Below are positions 8,858 through 17,654 of a stretch of DNA of 64,000 nucleotides, piece by piece (within the stretch, counting starts at the first letter, position 1; every line of letters begins with the position of its first letter). Made by a program: the position numbers and the translations under genes. The stretch comes from Phycisphaerae bacterium (GTDB lineage Bacteria; Planctomycetota; Phycisphaerae; UBA1845): the NCBI GenBank assembly GCA_024102815.1, contig JAGFJJ010000076.1, forward strand, positions 186,001 through 250,000, in the 5' to 3' direction. Below the pieces are notes generated by a model. It was not told the origin of the DNA and made no database searches. It worked only from the letters and a program-made list of their open reading frames with translations.

Positions 8858-9517
8858 TTACTCTACCGCCTCCAGGAGCAGCCCCTTCAATTCTTCGCAA
8901 TTGGCCGGATCGGCCAGGTCGTAAACCGTCAGGTTATACGAGGTGATGTGCTCGTTGCCCGGTCCGAGGATGACCACGTCGCGGTATTCCACCTGCCATA
9001 ATGTCCAGACGTCCTGATCGGCGGGCGGTTGGAGCCAGGGGAGCGTTCGCCCTTCGACCATGCCGGCGTTGCCGGATTCGAGGCCGCGCTCGTTGACGCC
9101 GAGGATGTTGATGGGGATGGCCGTGTCGATCGCGTCGAGTTCCATCTGCATCTGGTTGAGGAAGCCAAACTGGCTTCGGCAGTACCCTCACGTCGAGTGG
9201 CCGAAGTACCACGCGGAGACCTGACCGAGGTAGTCGCGCGGCGAGACGGGCTGCTGCGTGCGCGCGGAGGCCGGGTTGACGTCCGTGAGGGAGAAATCCG
9301 GCAGGGCGTCGGGCGCGGGCTGCGGTTCGTCCGGCGTCATCGAATCGTTGTCGTTCTGGTTGGGATCGGTCATCCCGTCGTTGGCATTGGTGTTGTCGTT
9401 GGTGTTGAAATTCGAGTTAGTGTTGCTGCCGATATCGGGAGGCAGACTCGGTGTACAAGCTCCCCACAGCGCGATCAGACCGATCGCCGATAACTGCGCA
9501 CACTTCTGAAGTGGCAT
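8858..9517 (-). CDS. Thioredoxin-fold selenolipoprotein with UxxC active site
   Basis: Read through one in-frame TGA at 9190-9188, this is a 219-residue protein. The start has a clear ribosome-binding site (GGAGGACAA). The signal ends in a lipobox (LWGAC, Cys21), and an Asn/Asp/Thr-rich linker covers about residues 30-65. Next comes a redoxin-type domain (PDFSLTDVNPAS, then VSAWYFGHST-U-GYCRSQFG). The UGA falls exactly at the first residue of the redox motif, giving U110-G-Y-C113. Downstream sequence continues as the same thioredoxin-fold domain to the stop at 8858, with codon use and protein character unchanged. A perfect 6-bp hairpin with a 5-nt loop starts 10 nt after the UGA, as expected for a bacterial SECIS. 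selC lies next door. Likely an envelope thiol/selenol oxidoreductase; partner unknown. A conventional gene caller would split it into two short genes. Confidence 0.85.
9161..9177 (-). promoter_or_regulatory. Bacterial SECIS-like hairpin of the UxxC lipoprotein
   Basis: In the mRNA the hairpin is GAAGCC-AGUUU-GGCUUC: a perfect 6-bp stem with a 5-nt loop. The apical loop begins 17 nt after the UGA and has G as its second base. This fits the known spacing (about 16-37 nt) and loop rule of bacterial SECIS elements bound by SelB. Confidence 0.7.
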
Positions 9518-9640
9518 GATTTGTCCTCCGGCCCGTGTCGAGCTCCTTCGGGAATCGACTGATCACCCTATGGAGCCGGCGCTCAGCTTACGAAATCGGG
9601 ACGGGAGATTCAAATCGCAAGGCGGCGCTTGGATTCCGCG

Positions 9641-9865
9641 CTACTCGATGTAGCCCAGCGCTCGAAGATGCTGCATCACCTTGCGCTCGGTTTCGGCGTC
9701 GAGCGTCGTTTCGTCGAGGCGGGCTGCGGAGCGGTCGAGGTTGGGCGACACGGTCCGTGGGTACCCAAAGGCGTGGACGTGGTCCGCGCGGAGGCTGTCG
9801 AGGGCGTAGAGGATGACGTTGAGCGGGCGAGGCGTGGGAAGCGTCCTTTTGGAATTGTCATCCAT
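9641..9865 (-). pseudogene. Internally deleted sulfatase remnant
   Basis: A 74-codon open frame that joins the N-terminal start of a sulfatase (PLNVILYALDSLRADHVHAFGYPR, typical of the metal-binding Asp segment) directly to a sulfatase C-terminus (ERKVMQHLRALGYIE). The roughly 400 residues that should lie between are missing, including the Cys/Ser-x-Pro-x-Arg formylglycine motif. The two ends stay in frame across the junction. It cannot be an active sulfatase. It is most simply a relic of an internal deletion in a genome type that is usually rich in sulfatases. Confidence 0.7.
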
Positions 9866-9908
9866 GAGTTGGGGCGAGTTCGATTAGTCGCCGCGACAAC
9901 CTCTCGTC

Positions 9909-10316
9909 TCACCAAAACCCGACGAGCTTAGTGACCATCGCGGAGATCGCAGCGATAACGGCAAGCAGCATCATCGCATACAACTTCCATTTCTCACCTC
10001 GAAAGTCCCGAATCCGACCAGAGGCGTGGCGTTCAAAATAGATGCACGGCGTTGTTGTCCAGTTCCCCCCGCCTTCGCCCCAGACGACGATTTCGACGCC
10101 GATGCGCCGGGGCAATGGAAGGCCGAGTTGGCCGAATTGGATGTGGGCGTCGTACGTCTGACCTTGGAAGTTGACATCGCGATGCAGTTCTGAGCCATCA
10201 GCGGCGTGCTGCTCGGCCAGCCGATCCAGGTCATCGTACGGCATGGACTTGTATTCGTCGGCGAGATGCTCGAGGCAGGCGAATACGTCGGGCGGCGGTG
10301 GGACCTTCGCTTTCAT
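9909..10316 (-). CDS. Small protein with C-terminal membrane helix, function unknown
   Basis: About 135 residues from the ATG at 10316; a longer start at 10364 is possible. The N-terminal part is soluble and acidic, with FACLEHLADEYKSMPYDDLDRL at the front, and contains a beta-rich middle with DAHIQFGQLGLPLPRRIGVEIVVWGEGG. The last 22 residues form one hydrophobic helix (MMLLAVIAAISAMVTKLVGFW), so it is probably a tail-anchored membrane protein. No family recognised. It lies between the sulfatase remnant and lepA. Confidence 0.5.
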   Translation of the reverse strand: MKAKVPPPPDVFACLEHLADEYKSMPYDDLDRLAEQHAADGSELHRDVNFQGQTYDAHIQFGQLGLPLPRRIGVEIVVWGEGGGNWTTTPCIYFERHASGRIRDFRGEKWKLYAMMLLAVIAAISAMVTKLVGFW

Positions 10317-10387
10317 GGCCAACCTCGCCTCGCTCGACCTGAAGCCAGGAACACATCGCGCCAACCAGCGCCGGCGGCTCGCCAGCT

Positions 10388-12190
10388 CTAGTCGTCATCC
10401 GGGCTCAGGATCGACATGAACGCCTCCTGCGGGATCGAGACGTTGCCCACCATCTTCATGCGTTTCTTGCCTTCCTTCTGTTTCTCCAGCAGCTTGCGCT
10501 TGCGGGTGATGTCGCCGCCGTAGCACTTGGCGGTGACGTCCTTGCGGAAGGCGCGGATGGTCTCCCGGGCGATGATTTTCGCCCCGACAGCCGCCTGGAG
10601 CGGAATTTCGAACTGGTGGCGGTCGATCTCCTTCTTGAGCCTGGCGATGAGCTTGCGACCGCGGTGCACGGCCTTATCGCGATGGACGATGACCGACAGG
10701 GCGTCTACGGGCATGCCGTTGACGAGGATGTCCATGCGGACCATGTCGCCGGCCTCGAAGCCGACGAGTTCGTAGTCGGCCGTGCCGTAGCCCTTCGTGC
10801 AGGATTTCAGCTTGTCATAGAAGTCGTAGATGATCTCGCCCAGGGGCATGTCATAGGTCAGCATGACCCGTGTCGTGGACAGGTATTCCGTCTTCACCTG
10901 CCGTCCGCGGCGCTCCAGGCTGAGCTGCATGACCGTCCCCACACAGTCGGCTGGGACGATCATTTGCACACGCATGTGCGGCTCGCGGATTTCCTCGACG
11001 CGGGTCATCTCGGGCAGATCGGCCGGAGACTCGATTCGAATGACCTCGCCATCCGTCATGAGGATTTCGTAGGTGACGGTGGGGGCGGTCTGGACTACGG
11101 CCACGTCGCTCTCGCGTTCCAACCGCTCCTGGATGATCTTCATGTGCAGCAGGCCGAGGAAACCGCAGCGGAAACCGATGCCCAGGGCGTCCGAGCCGAC
11201 GGTCTGGTAGGTGAACGAGCTGTCGCTCAGCCAGAGCTTCTCCATCGCTTCGCGAAGCTGCTCGGTGGTGCTGCCAACGCCGGGGTAGAAATCGCAGAAG
11301 ACCATCTGCTGCGGCGGCTGGTAGCCGGGCAGGGCGTGATCGGTGGGGCGGGACACGTGGGTCAGTGTGTCGCCGATGTTCACGTCGGCGAGCGTCTTGA
11401 TCCCCGCGACCATGTAGCCGACCTCTCCGGCGCTGAGCGAGTCCACGGCTTTGGCCTTCGGGGCGAACTTGCCGACTTCTGTGACGATGTACTCCCGCTC
11501 GACCCCCATCAGCCGGACGTGATCGCCACGCTTGAACGTGCCGTCGAAAATACGCATGTGACAGATGACCCCGCGATGGACGTCGGGTTTGGCATCGTAG
11601 ATGAGGGCCCGAAGGGGGGCCTTGCGGTCACCCCTGGGTGGGGGGATGCGGTGGATGACCGCCTGGAGGAGTTCATCAATGCCCTGCCCGGTCTTGGCGC
11701 TCGTGAAAATGGCCTGTGAGGCGTCAAGGCCGAGCACCTGCTCGACCTCGAGGGCGACATCCTCCGGGGAGGCGCCCGGCAGGTCGATCTTGTTGATGAC
11801 CACGACGATTTCGAGGTCGGCTTCGAGGGCCAGGTAGGCGTTGGCCACGGTCTGGGCCTGCACGCCCTGGGTGGCGTCGACGAGCACGAGCACGCCCTCG
11901 CAGGCGGCCAGCGCCCGGGAGACCTCGTAGTGGAAGTCGACGTGGCCCGGCGTGTCCAGCAGGTTGAGCATGTAGGCCTTGCCGCCGTGCTTGTACTCGA
12001 CGGTGGCACGGTTGGCCTTGATGGTAATGCCCATTTCCCGCTCGAGATCCATGTCGTCGAGGAACTGGGCGCGCATCTCCCGCTTGGTGACCGCACCGGT
12101 GTGTTCGAGGATGCGGTCGGCCAGGGTGCTCTTCCCGTGGTCGATGTGGGCCACGATGCTGAAATTGCGAATCAGAGAACGATCGATCAT
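10388..12190 (-). CDS. lepA: Elongation factor 4 (LepA), back-translocating GTPase
   Basis: A 600-residue translational GTPase, full length for the family. Visible motifs: P-loop IVAHIDHGKSTL, switch II DTPGHVDF, and NKIDLPGA for guanine recognition. The rest shows the EF-G-like domains and the LepA-specific C-terminal domain (GYGTADYELVGF, KRKLLEKQKEGKKRMK, ending in PQEAFMSIL). LepA acts on stalled or mistranslocated ribosomes, in the cytosol or at the membrane. The start is set at ATG 12190 because MIDRSLIRNFSIVAH matches the family N-terminus; an in-frame start 12 codons upstream is less likely. Confidence 0.97.
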   Translation of the reverse strand: MIDRSLIRNFSIVAHIDHGKSTLADRILEHTGAVTKREMRAQFLDDMDLEREMGITIKANRATVEYKHGGKAYMLNLLDTPGHVDFHYEVSRALAACEGVLVLVDATQGVQAQTVANAYLALEADLEIVVVINKIDLPGASPEDVALEVEQVLGLDASQAIFTSAKTGQGIDELLQAVIHRIPPPRGDRKAPLRALIYDAKPDVHRGVICHMRIFDGTFKRGDHVRLMGVEREYIVTEVGKFAPKAKAVDSLSAGEVGYMVAGIKTLADVNIGDTLTHVSRPTDHALPGYQPPQQMVFCDFYPGVGSTTEQLREAMEKLWLSDSSFTYQTVGSDALGIGFRCGFLGLLHMKIIQERLERESDVAVVQTAPTVTYEILMTDGEVIRIESPADLPEMTRVEEIREPHMRVQMIVPADCVGTVMQLSLERRGRQVKTEYLSTTRVMLTYDMPLGEIIYDFYDKLKSCTKGYGTADYELVGFEAGDMVRMDILVNGMPVDALSVIVHRDKAVHRGRKLIARLKKEIDRHQFEIPLQAAVGAKIIARETIRAFRKDVTAKCYGGDITRKRKLLEKQKEGKKRMKMVGNVSIPQEAFMSILSPDDD

Positions 12191-12302
12191 GGAAAATGCC
12201 GGAGAAACCCGCCCGGTTACACCCACGGCGGGGCCCTGCGAGTGAACGTCCCACCCGGCTTCGCGGAGCCTCGCCGCGGAAGGGTGGCGCAGTCCGACCG
12301 GT

Positions 12303-12308
12303 ATTATA
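12303..12308 (-). promoter_or_regulatory. -10 element of a probable lepA promoter
   Basis: A perfect TATAAT on the minus strand, about 115 nt before lepA. The -35 region is weak (TTTTCG at an 18-nt spacing), so the assignment rests mainly on the -10. Confidence 0.35.
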
Positions 12309-12385
12309 GTTGAAAGGGTGGTGGAACGAAAACGGTATGTGTCGGCTCCGGGCGTTCTTGCGTGCGCGTTGCAGTTGGACGCTCG

Positions 12386-13453
12386 CTACGGTTTGGAGGG
12401 AACGTCGTGCACGACCCAGCGGTCTTCGAGAGCAGCCCCGGCCGTGGTTCCTTTGCCTCGGACCCACCAGACGGGTCCTTGCTGCCAGGGAACGGGCTGG
12501 CGCCCGAAGGGACCGGTGTCGATGATCAGGTCCGGGTCGACGTGAAACGCAATGAATTCGCCGCCGTCCCGACCGAAACAACTATCGATGTCGATTCCCT
12601 TCCAGGTAATCGCCCCGGTAAGTTCCACCGGGACCCAGCCGATTCCCCGGGCGAAGAATTCCATGGTCACGTGCCATTGGCCGTAGCTACCGTCTTGCGA
12701 CTTGGCCCACCGGCCCCAGAGCGTTCGTGAGGGAACGCCGTTCGCTCGGAGCACGGCCGTCAGGAGCAGGGAAAAGCCTCCGCAGTCGGTCTTGCCAGAC
12801 TGGCAGACTTCAGACGGGCGGCGGTGCGGGGGATCCGGTTGATACCGGCCATCGCGGGCCAAGGTGCGGAAAGCACGGTAGGCAAAGGCCAAATCCCGCT
12901 CGTCCTTCCTGGCTCTCAGTCCGGCGCGATCCAGCCACGACAGGAAAGCGGGGACGTCCCAATCTGTCGTGGGCGTAGACCGGAGGAATAACTTGCGTGT
13001 TTCCTCATCAAGATCGGATACAGGCGCGAGTGGTCGGCCCCGGACGAGCTGTCGCTTGAAAAGCGTAGCGGTGTACGAGTGCGTTACATGAAGTGCAGGT
13101 TCACCACTCTCCGGTTGAGGGACTCGTACGAGTAGAACGCGTCGGTGCAGGTCACTGAGTTCTTCGATGGGCTGCTCGGTCAGCTCTTTGCCGTATGCAG
13201 CCACATTCAGGTCGATGTTACGCTGGATAGGCAATTCAGGAGGAATGGTAGCTTCAATGATCCACTCGGCCGGTTGCAGGTTCGGCGTGCGAATCGCCGT
13301 GGACAGCCTGGCTTCGATACGCCGGACCCGGGTCAGCGAGATTCGGTAATCGCCCGAGGGATCGAACCCGGCTTGTGCGCGGCCTTGCGTCGCCAAGGGG
13401 CAAAGGAAAACGATCCACTTCGTGCACGCCCGGATTGTGAAATGGCGTTTCAT
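12386..13453 (-). CDS. Secreted transglutaminase-like domain protein
   Basis: About 355 residues from ATG 13453, which gives a signal peptide (CTKWIVFLCPLATQGRAQA). The C-terminal half carries a transglutaminase-like (papain-like) core. The nucleophile is in TDCGGFSLLLTAVLRANGV and the His in YGQWHVTMEFF. The third triad position, usually Asp in a WxPxD context, reads GWVPVELTG, so Glu may replace it. The N-terminal half is a beta-rich region of unknown type. Such proteins are proteases, amidases or crosslinking enzymes of the envelope. Monocistronic; it diverges from the AI-2E family permease gene at 13610. Confidence 0.75.
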   Translation of the reverse strand: MKRHFTIRACTKWIVFLCPLATQGRAQAGFDPSGDYRISLTRVRRIEARLSTAIRTPNLQPAEWIIEATIPPELPIQRNIDLNVAAYGKELTEQPIEELSDLHRRVLLVRVPQPESGEPALHVTHSYTATLFKRQLVRGRPLAPVSDLDEETRKLFLRSTPTTDWDVPAFLSWLDRAGLRARKDERDLAFAYRAFRTLARDGRYQPDPPHRRPSEVCQSGKTDCGGFSLLLTAVLRANGVPSRTLWGRWAKSQDGSYGQWHVTMEFFARGIGWVPVELTGAITWKGIDIDSCFGRDGGEFIAFHVDPDLIIDTGPFGRQPVPWQQGPVWWVRGKGTTAGAALEDRWVVHDVPSKP

Positions 13454-13609
13454 GACGTGACTTCGCCTTCTGCTGGCGTGGGCTTGCGGGTTCCGGCTCC
13501 GATTTTGCGATCTATACATGCAGTGGCGATCCGGTCAACCACCGCCAACGATTGCCAAACAGCCTCGATCCGTGTGCAATGGGCCCGTTCGGCGGACCGG
13601 GAGCGTGCC

Positions 13610-14917
13610 GTGACCTCGGAATCGAAACCGTACACATTCGATCGCGTTGTCCGTTTGGTCATTTCCGGGCTGGTTCTGGCCGGACTGTTCTTTCTGTTGC
13701 GCTACTTATCCGACGTACTGATTCCCTTTGCACTGGCGGTGATCCTGGCATACCTGCTCAATCCGGTGGTGAACCTCTTCGAACGCCGGGCGGGGCGGGG
13801 ATTGTCGGTGGCGTTGACGCTGGCCATTGTGGCCGTGGCGGTCTGCACGGTGCTGGCGGTCGTGGTGCCCCTGGGGTTGCAGCAATTCTCGCGATTCCAG
13901 CGGGACCTGGTCAAACTCCGGGACGACTTCGCGGCGTCACTCCCCGCCGCCGCGTCGGCAGCGACGGTCTCGGGGGAGGAATCCGTGCCCGGCGGTCAAC
14001 GCGGACCGGCTGGCGAAGGCGTGGATCAAACCCAAGCCAAAACGACGCTGGGTTGGAAAGAGCTGCTCACCGGCTGGCACGAATACCGGGCATCGGCGGG
14101 GGAGAAGCCGCGGCCGGAACGACTCGCCGAATTGCAGAAAGCGATCAGCGGAACCGTCATCGGACATGCTTTGGAGGCGGGCATCCGATACACCGGTTCG
14201 GCGGAGTTCAGCCAACTCGTCTTGGAGATGGCCCGGCGGGTTGTTTCCGGCGGGATAACGGTGCTGAACTTCGGCGTGGAGATCCTCCTGGCGGCGACCG
14301 GGATCGTCATCGTGCTCATCTACCTGGTCTTCCTCCTGTTGGATTACCCCGGATATGCCCGGGACTGGGAGGCGTTTCTGCCGCCGGGCTATCGCGATTC
14401 GATCGTGGAGTTCACCGGGGAATTTCGCGACGTAATGGGCAAGTACTTCCGCGGTCAGGCGGTTGTGGCGGCCACGGTGGGTGTGCTGTTCGCCGTGGGG
14501 TTTTCGATTATCGGGCTTCCCATGGCCGTATTGTTTGGACTCTTCGTGGGGCTGCTGAACATGGTCCCATACCTGCAAACGGTGGCCATTGTTCCCGGAC
14601 TGATCCTGGCCGTCCTGCGTTCCATCGAGCATGAATCGAGCTTCCTGGTCTCCGTTCTCCTCCTGTTGGCCGTTTTCGCGGTGGTCCAGATGCTTCAGGA
14701 TGCCGTGCTCACACCGCGCATCCTGGGCAAGACGACGGGCCTGCGCCCGGTGGCAATCCTGCTGGGCCTGTTTGTCTGGGGGAAGCTGCTGGGATTCCTG
14801 GGGCTGCTGCTGGCGATTCCGTTCACCTGCCTGTTCATCGCCTATTATCGGCGGATCGTGCTGAGGCAAAGCGGTCCGCTGAGCGGGGGTGCCAGAGGCA
14901 GCCCTGCACATGCCTGA
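13610..14917 (+). CDS. AI-2E family (PerM/YhhT-like) membrane permease
   Basis: A 435-residue polytopic membrane protein. It starts at a GTG preceded by GGGAG at 7 nt; open frame continues upstream but overlaps the divergent gene. The topology is that of the AI-2E transporter family: paired N-terminal helices (LVISGLVLAGLFFLLRYL, FALAVILAYLLNPVV), a large soluble loop (about residues 90-210), then five or more helices at the C-terminus. The conserved region AVLFGLFVGLLNMVPYLQT and the final GKLLGFLGLLLAIPFTCLF are typical. Members export small molecules or ions; the substrate here is unknown. Confidence 0.9.
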   Translation: MTSESKPYTFDRVVRLVISGLVLAGLFFLLRYLSDVLIPFALAVILAYLLNPVVNLFERRAGRGLSVALTLAIVAVAVCTVLAVVVPLGLQQFSRFQRDLVKLRDDFAASLPAAASAATVSGEESVPGGQRGPAGEGVDQTQAKTTLGWKELLTGWHEYRASAGEKPRPERLAELQKAISGTVIGHALEAGIRYTGSAEFSQLVLEMARRVVSGGITVLNFGVEILLAATGIVIVLIYLVFLLLDYPGYARDWEAFLPPGYRDSIVEFTGEFRDVMGKYFRGQAVVAATVGVLFAVGFSIIGLPMAVLFGLFVGLLNMVPYLQTVAIVPGLILAVLRSIEHESSFLVSVLLLLAVFAVVQMLQDAVLTPRILGKTTGLRPVAILLGLFVWGKLLGFLGLLLAIPFTCLFIAYYRRIVLRQSGPLSGGARGSPAHA

Positions 14918-15174
14918 AATGGCCCTTCGCCCGGTATGGGCGGGGAAACGCGTGACTTGAGTGTTCCGTCTCGCCGGGCGGGCGACAATACGTTTTCACC
15001 TTGTCTCATGTTTTTTTTGCCCTGCCGATCGGCATATCGTACCTCATACTTGGCACATGCCATCTTGTTCGTCGGCGTTCCTGAGGAGGGTGCTTGCGCG
15101 ATCTCCACGCGCGGGCGGCGTCGACCTGAACCCGGCGCGTGTCACTGGTCATTTCAACAGGGGAGAAAGAAGCC

Positions 15175-15846
15175 ATGGAGAGAGTCTATCAAAAAGTAGT
15201 CAGGCGTTATGCATGCAGGGGGTTACTGGCGGCCTTGGTTCTGGCGACCTTGACCGTCGGTCCGGTTCCAACCCAGGCGACCGCTCCCGATCCGGTCGTG
15301 CGGGTCGAGGAGGACTGGGAGCTGGTGCTCAACGAGCCGGACGGTTCGTTGACCACGCCGCAGTTCCATACGGTCATGTCGCCGGTCGGCGATCTGGATT
15401 CCGTCTACACGCAGGTCACGTGGAATTATCGGGAGCTTCCCGAGTTCGACGCGGGCGGCGTGGAAATGCAGATCTGGGAAGGCGACGACTACGTGTACGA
15501 GCGCAGCTTCGCCTCGGTCAGCCTCAGCACGGAGGCCGAGACGATCCGCTGGACGCAGAATCTCGAACTCGACGGCGGTGAGCTCGTCTTCACGATCACA
15601 GACGGCACGTCCACTACGTGGGGTTCCTTCGGTTATCCGTCGCACAACATGCAGGTGCGCTACGCGGAATCTCTGCCGAACCTTAACGGCTATCGAACCA
15701 GCGTTTCGCAGGCCAACTCCGTCGTGACGTTCGGTGGAAATCGCGTGGACCGGCTCGTCCTGAAGGAAGTTCGGCGAATCACGCAGAGCGGTGCTGTCCT
15801 GGTCGTTCATGTCGATTCCGTTGTGTTTGAAAACGGCGGCGACTAG
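15175..15846 (+). CDS. Secreted protein, function unknown
   Basis: A 223-residue protein with a strong ribosome-binding site (GGGGAGAAAG) before ATG 15175. The signal peptide covers about residues 10-36 (LLAALVLATLTVGPVPTQA). The mature part is beta-rich and acidic (DWELVLNEPDGSLTTPQFH, TQVTWNYRELPEFDAGG) and resembles no family I can name. It is followed after 5 nt by the TadG-like gene, so the two form an operon. A surface or pilus-associated role is possible only by association. Confidence 0.65.
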   Translation: MERVYQKVVRRYACRGLLAALVLATLTVGPVPTQATAPDPVVRVEEDWELVLNEPDGSLTTPQFHTVMSPVGDLDSVYTQVTWNYRELPEFDAGGVEMQIWEGDDYVYERSFASVSLSTEAETIRWTQNLELDGGELVFTITDGTSTTWGSFGYPSHNMQVRYAESLPNLNGYRTSVSQANSVVTFGGNRVDRLVLKEVRRITQSGAVLVVHVDSVVFENGGD

Positions 15847-15851
15847 GTCGC

Positions 15852-17087
15852 ATGAGTTCGGTGGCGCGCGGGGTCGGAAATGCAAAGGCTCCGCGTCGTC
15901 CTCATTCCGGGAGGGTTGGCGCGATGTTCAGCGGAAATGGTCGTCCGCAGGATTATCGTCGGCGCGGTGCGGCCGGCGTCTTTGTTGCGGTCTGCATGGT
16001 TACGCTGCTTGCATTTGCGGCGTTTACAGTGGACATCGGTCTGTTGTACCGGGGGCGGGCGGAAGCACAGAATGCCGCCGACGCCGCGGCGATTGCGGGC
16101 GCGCTCCAGCTCCTGGATCGCGACAAGCTGGCGGGTGCGCCGCACATGACCGAGGAGATCGCGCATGCCGAGACCGAGGCGGCGAGCTTTGCGGCGCGCA
16201 ATCACGTTGTGAATGTCAGCCCGCTGTTGGGGGAATCGGACGTCCGCGTCGGATACCTTTTCAATCCGCTGAATCTCAACGAGGCCATTTCCTTCGGCGA
16301 TCCCAGCCAGTTCAATTCCGTTGAAGTTCGCGTGCGCCGCGATTCGTCGGTCAATGGCCCCATCAGCCTGTTCTTCGCCCCGGTCCTCGGGCGACTCACG
16401 GGCGACGTCACTGCGACGGCCACGGCCACGTTCAAGGACGGCGTCGTCGGTTGGCGCGTCGATCCCACGACGGGGAATGCCGGGCTCCTTCCGCTGGCGC
16501 TTCGCGTGGAGGTCTGGCTGGACCTGCTCAACGGAACATTCAATACGGGCGACAACTTCTCCCATGACGCCGAAGCGGAAACGGTCGCGGCCGGGGGCGA
16601 TGGCATCTTCGAGCTAAACCTCTACCCGGGAAGCGGCGGCACCCAACTTCCGCCCGGAAACTTCGGCACGGTGGACATCGGTTCCCCGAACAACAGCACG
16701 TCCGATTTGTCGCGGCAGATCCGCACCGGCGCGAACGAGGCGGACCTGGCCTGGTTCGGCGGGGAGTTCAAACTGGGCCCGGACGGATACGTCATGGTCA
16801 ACGGCGATACCGGGCTCAGCGCCGGCATCAAAGACGACCTGTCCTCGATCATCGGCCAGCCCCGGGCGATCCCGCTGTTCGACCAGGTCAGCGGCAACGG
16901 CAACAACTCTCAGTTCCGGGTGGTGGGCTTTGCGGGAATCGTCATCCTCGATGTCAAGCTCACCGGACCCATGAGCAAAAAGCAGGTGGTCATCCAGCCT
17001 GCGTTCGTAGTGGACGATGCCGCAATCACCGCCCCGGGCTCCGGTTCGAGTTATTTCGTGTATCAGCCGGTGACCCTGGTGCGCTAG
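15852..17087 (+). CDS. TadG-like (Flp pilus-type) membrane-anchored secreted protein
   Basis: A 411-residue protein with the TadE/TadG-like N-terminal signature. A basic stretch (DYRRRGAAG) runs into one hydrophobic helix (VFVAVCMVTLLAFAAFTVDIG) and then LLYRGRAEAQNAADAAAIAGA, the conserved segment after the helix. The long extracellular part is beta-rich. TadG proteins belong to tight-adherence pilus systems, but no TadA, TadB, TadC, CpaF or flp genes are in the window. Five nt downstream of the secreted protein gene. Confidence 0.8.
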   Translation: MSSVARGVGNAKAPRRPHSGRVGAMFSGNGRPQDYRRRGAAGVFVAVCMVTLLAFAAFTVDIGLLYRGRAEAQNAADAAAIAGALQLLDRDKLAGAPHMTEEIAHAETEAASFAARNHVVNVSPLLGESDVRVGYLFNPLNLNEAISFGDPSQFNSVEVRVRRDSSVNGPISLFFAPVLGRLTGDVTATATATFKDGVVGWRVDPTTGNAGLLPLALRVEVWLDLLNGTFNTGDNFSHDAEAETVAAGGDGIFELNLYPGSGGTQLPPGNFGTVDIGSPNNSTSDLSRQIRTGANEADLAWFGGEFKLGPDGYVMVNGDTGLSAGIKDDLSSIIGQPRAIPLFDQVSGNGNNSQFRVVGFAGIVILDVKLTGPMSKKQVVIQPAFVVDDAAITAPGSGSSYFVYQPVTLVR

Positions 17088-17119
17088 GAAGGGGAAGCGC
17101 GTACGACGTTGTGCGGGTC

Positions 17120-17650
17120 TTAGACTTCCTTGAAATGCTCGAACGATTGCCGGCATTCTTGGCAGTAGTGGATCGAGCGGCAGAGCGTCGGGCCGAAGAG
17201 TGACTCCATCTCCGTCTCGACCGATCCGCAGTGCGGACACGGGACGGCCTCGAGCGCCGACGCCTGCGGGCCGCCGCAGGACTTGGCAGAGGGCGGGGCC
17301 AGACCGAAGTCTTTCAGCTTCTGCCGCCCCTCCTCGGTGATCCGGTCCGACGTCCACGGAGGATCGAACACCACGCAAACCGTGACATCGGATTCGCCCG
17401 CGTCCCGAACCGCCCGGCGGATTTCGGTGCGGATCAAATCGATCGCCGGGCACCCCGCAAACGTCGGCGTAAGATCGACGACGATGCCGGCGTCGGATTC
17501 GCGCACGTCGGCGATCATCCCCATCTCGACTACGTTGATGACGGGAATCTCGGGGTCGGCGACCGTCTCCAGGGCCTGCCACGCGCGGATGACACGCGGA
17601 GAATTTCCTGTCCCGGTTGTCGGCGATGATGTCCTGCCTGCTTCGCCCAT
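17120..17650 (-). CDS. paaD: Phenylacetyl-CoA epoxidase accessory protein PaaD
   Basis: 176 residues. The N-terminal domain is of the MIP18/DUF59 type (DPEIPVINVVEMGMIADV, PTFAGCPAIDLIRTEI). The C-terminal zinc-ribbon-like part has Cys pairs (CPHCGSVETEMESLFGPTLC, YCQEC). PaaD matures the multicomponent epoxidase PaaABCE, probably by iron-centre assembly. The ATG at 17650 lies 4 nt after the paaC stop, as expected for an operon. paaE, the reductase component, is not in the window. Confidence 0.92.
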   Translation of the reverse strand: MGEAGRTSSPTTGTGNSPRVIRAWQALETVADPEIPVINVVEMGMIADVRESDAGIVVDLTPTFAGCPAIDLIRTEIRRAVRDAGESDVTVCVVFDPPWTSDRITEEGRQKLKDFGLAPPSAKSCGGPQASALEAVPCPHCGSVETEMESLFGPTLCRSIHYCQECRQSFEHFKEV

Positions 17651-17654
17651 GATC

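Noticed and set aside
8858..9151. A separate 97-residue protein starting at an internal Met
   Set aside because: It lacks a ribosome-binding site and is the second half of a thioredoxin fold; joining through the UGA is a better explanation.
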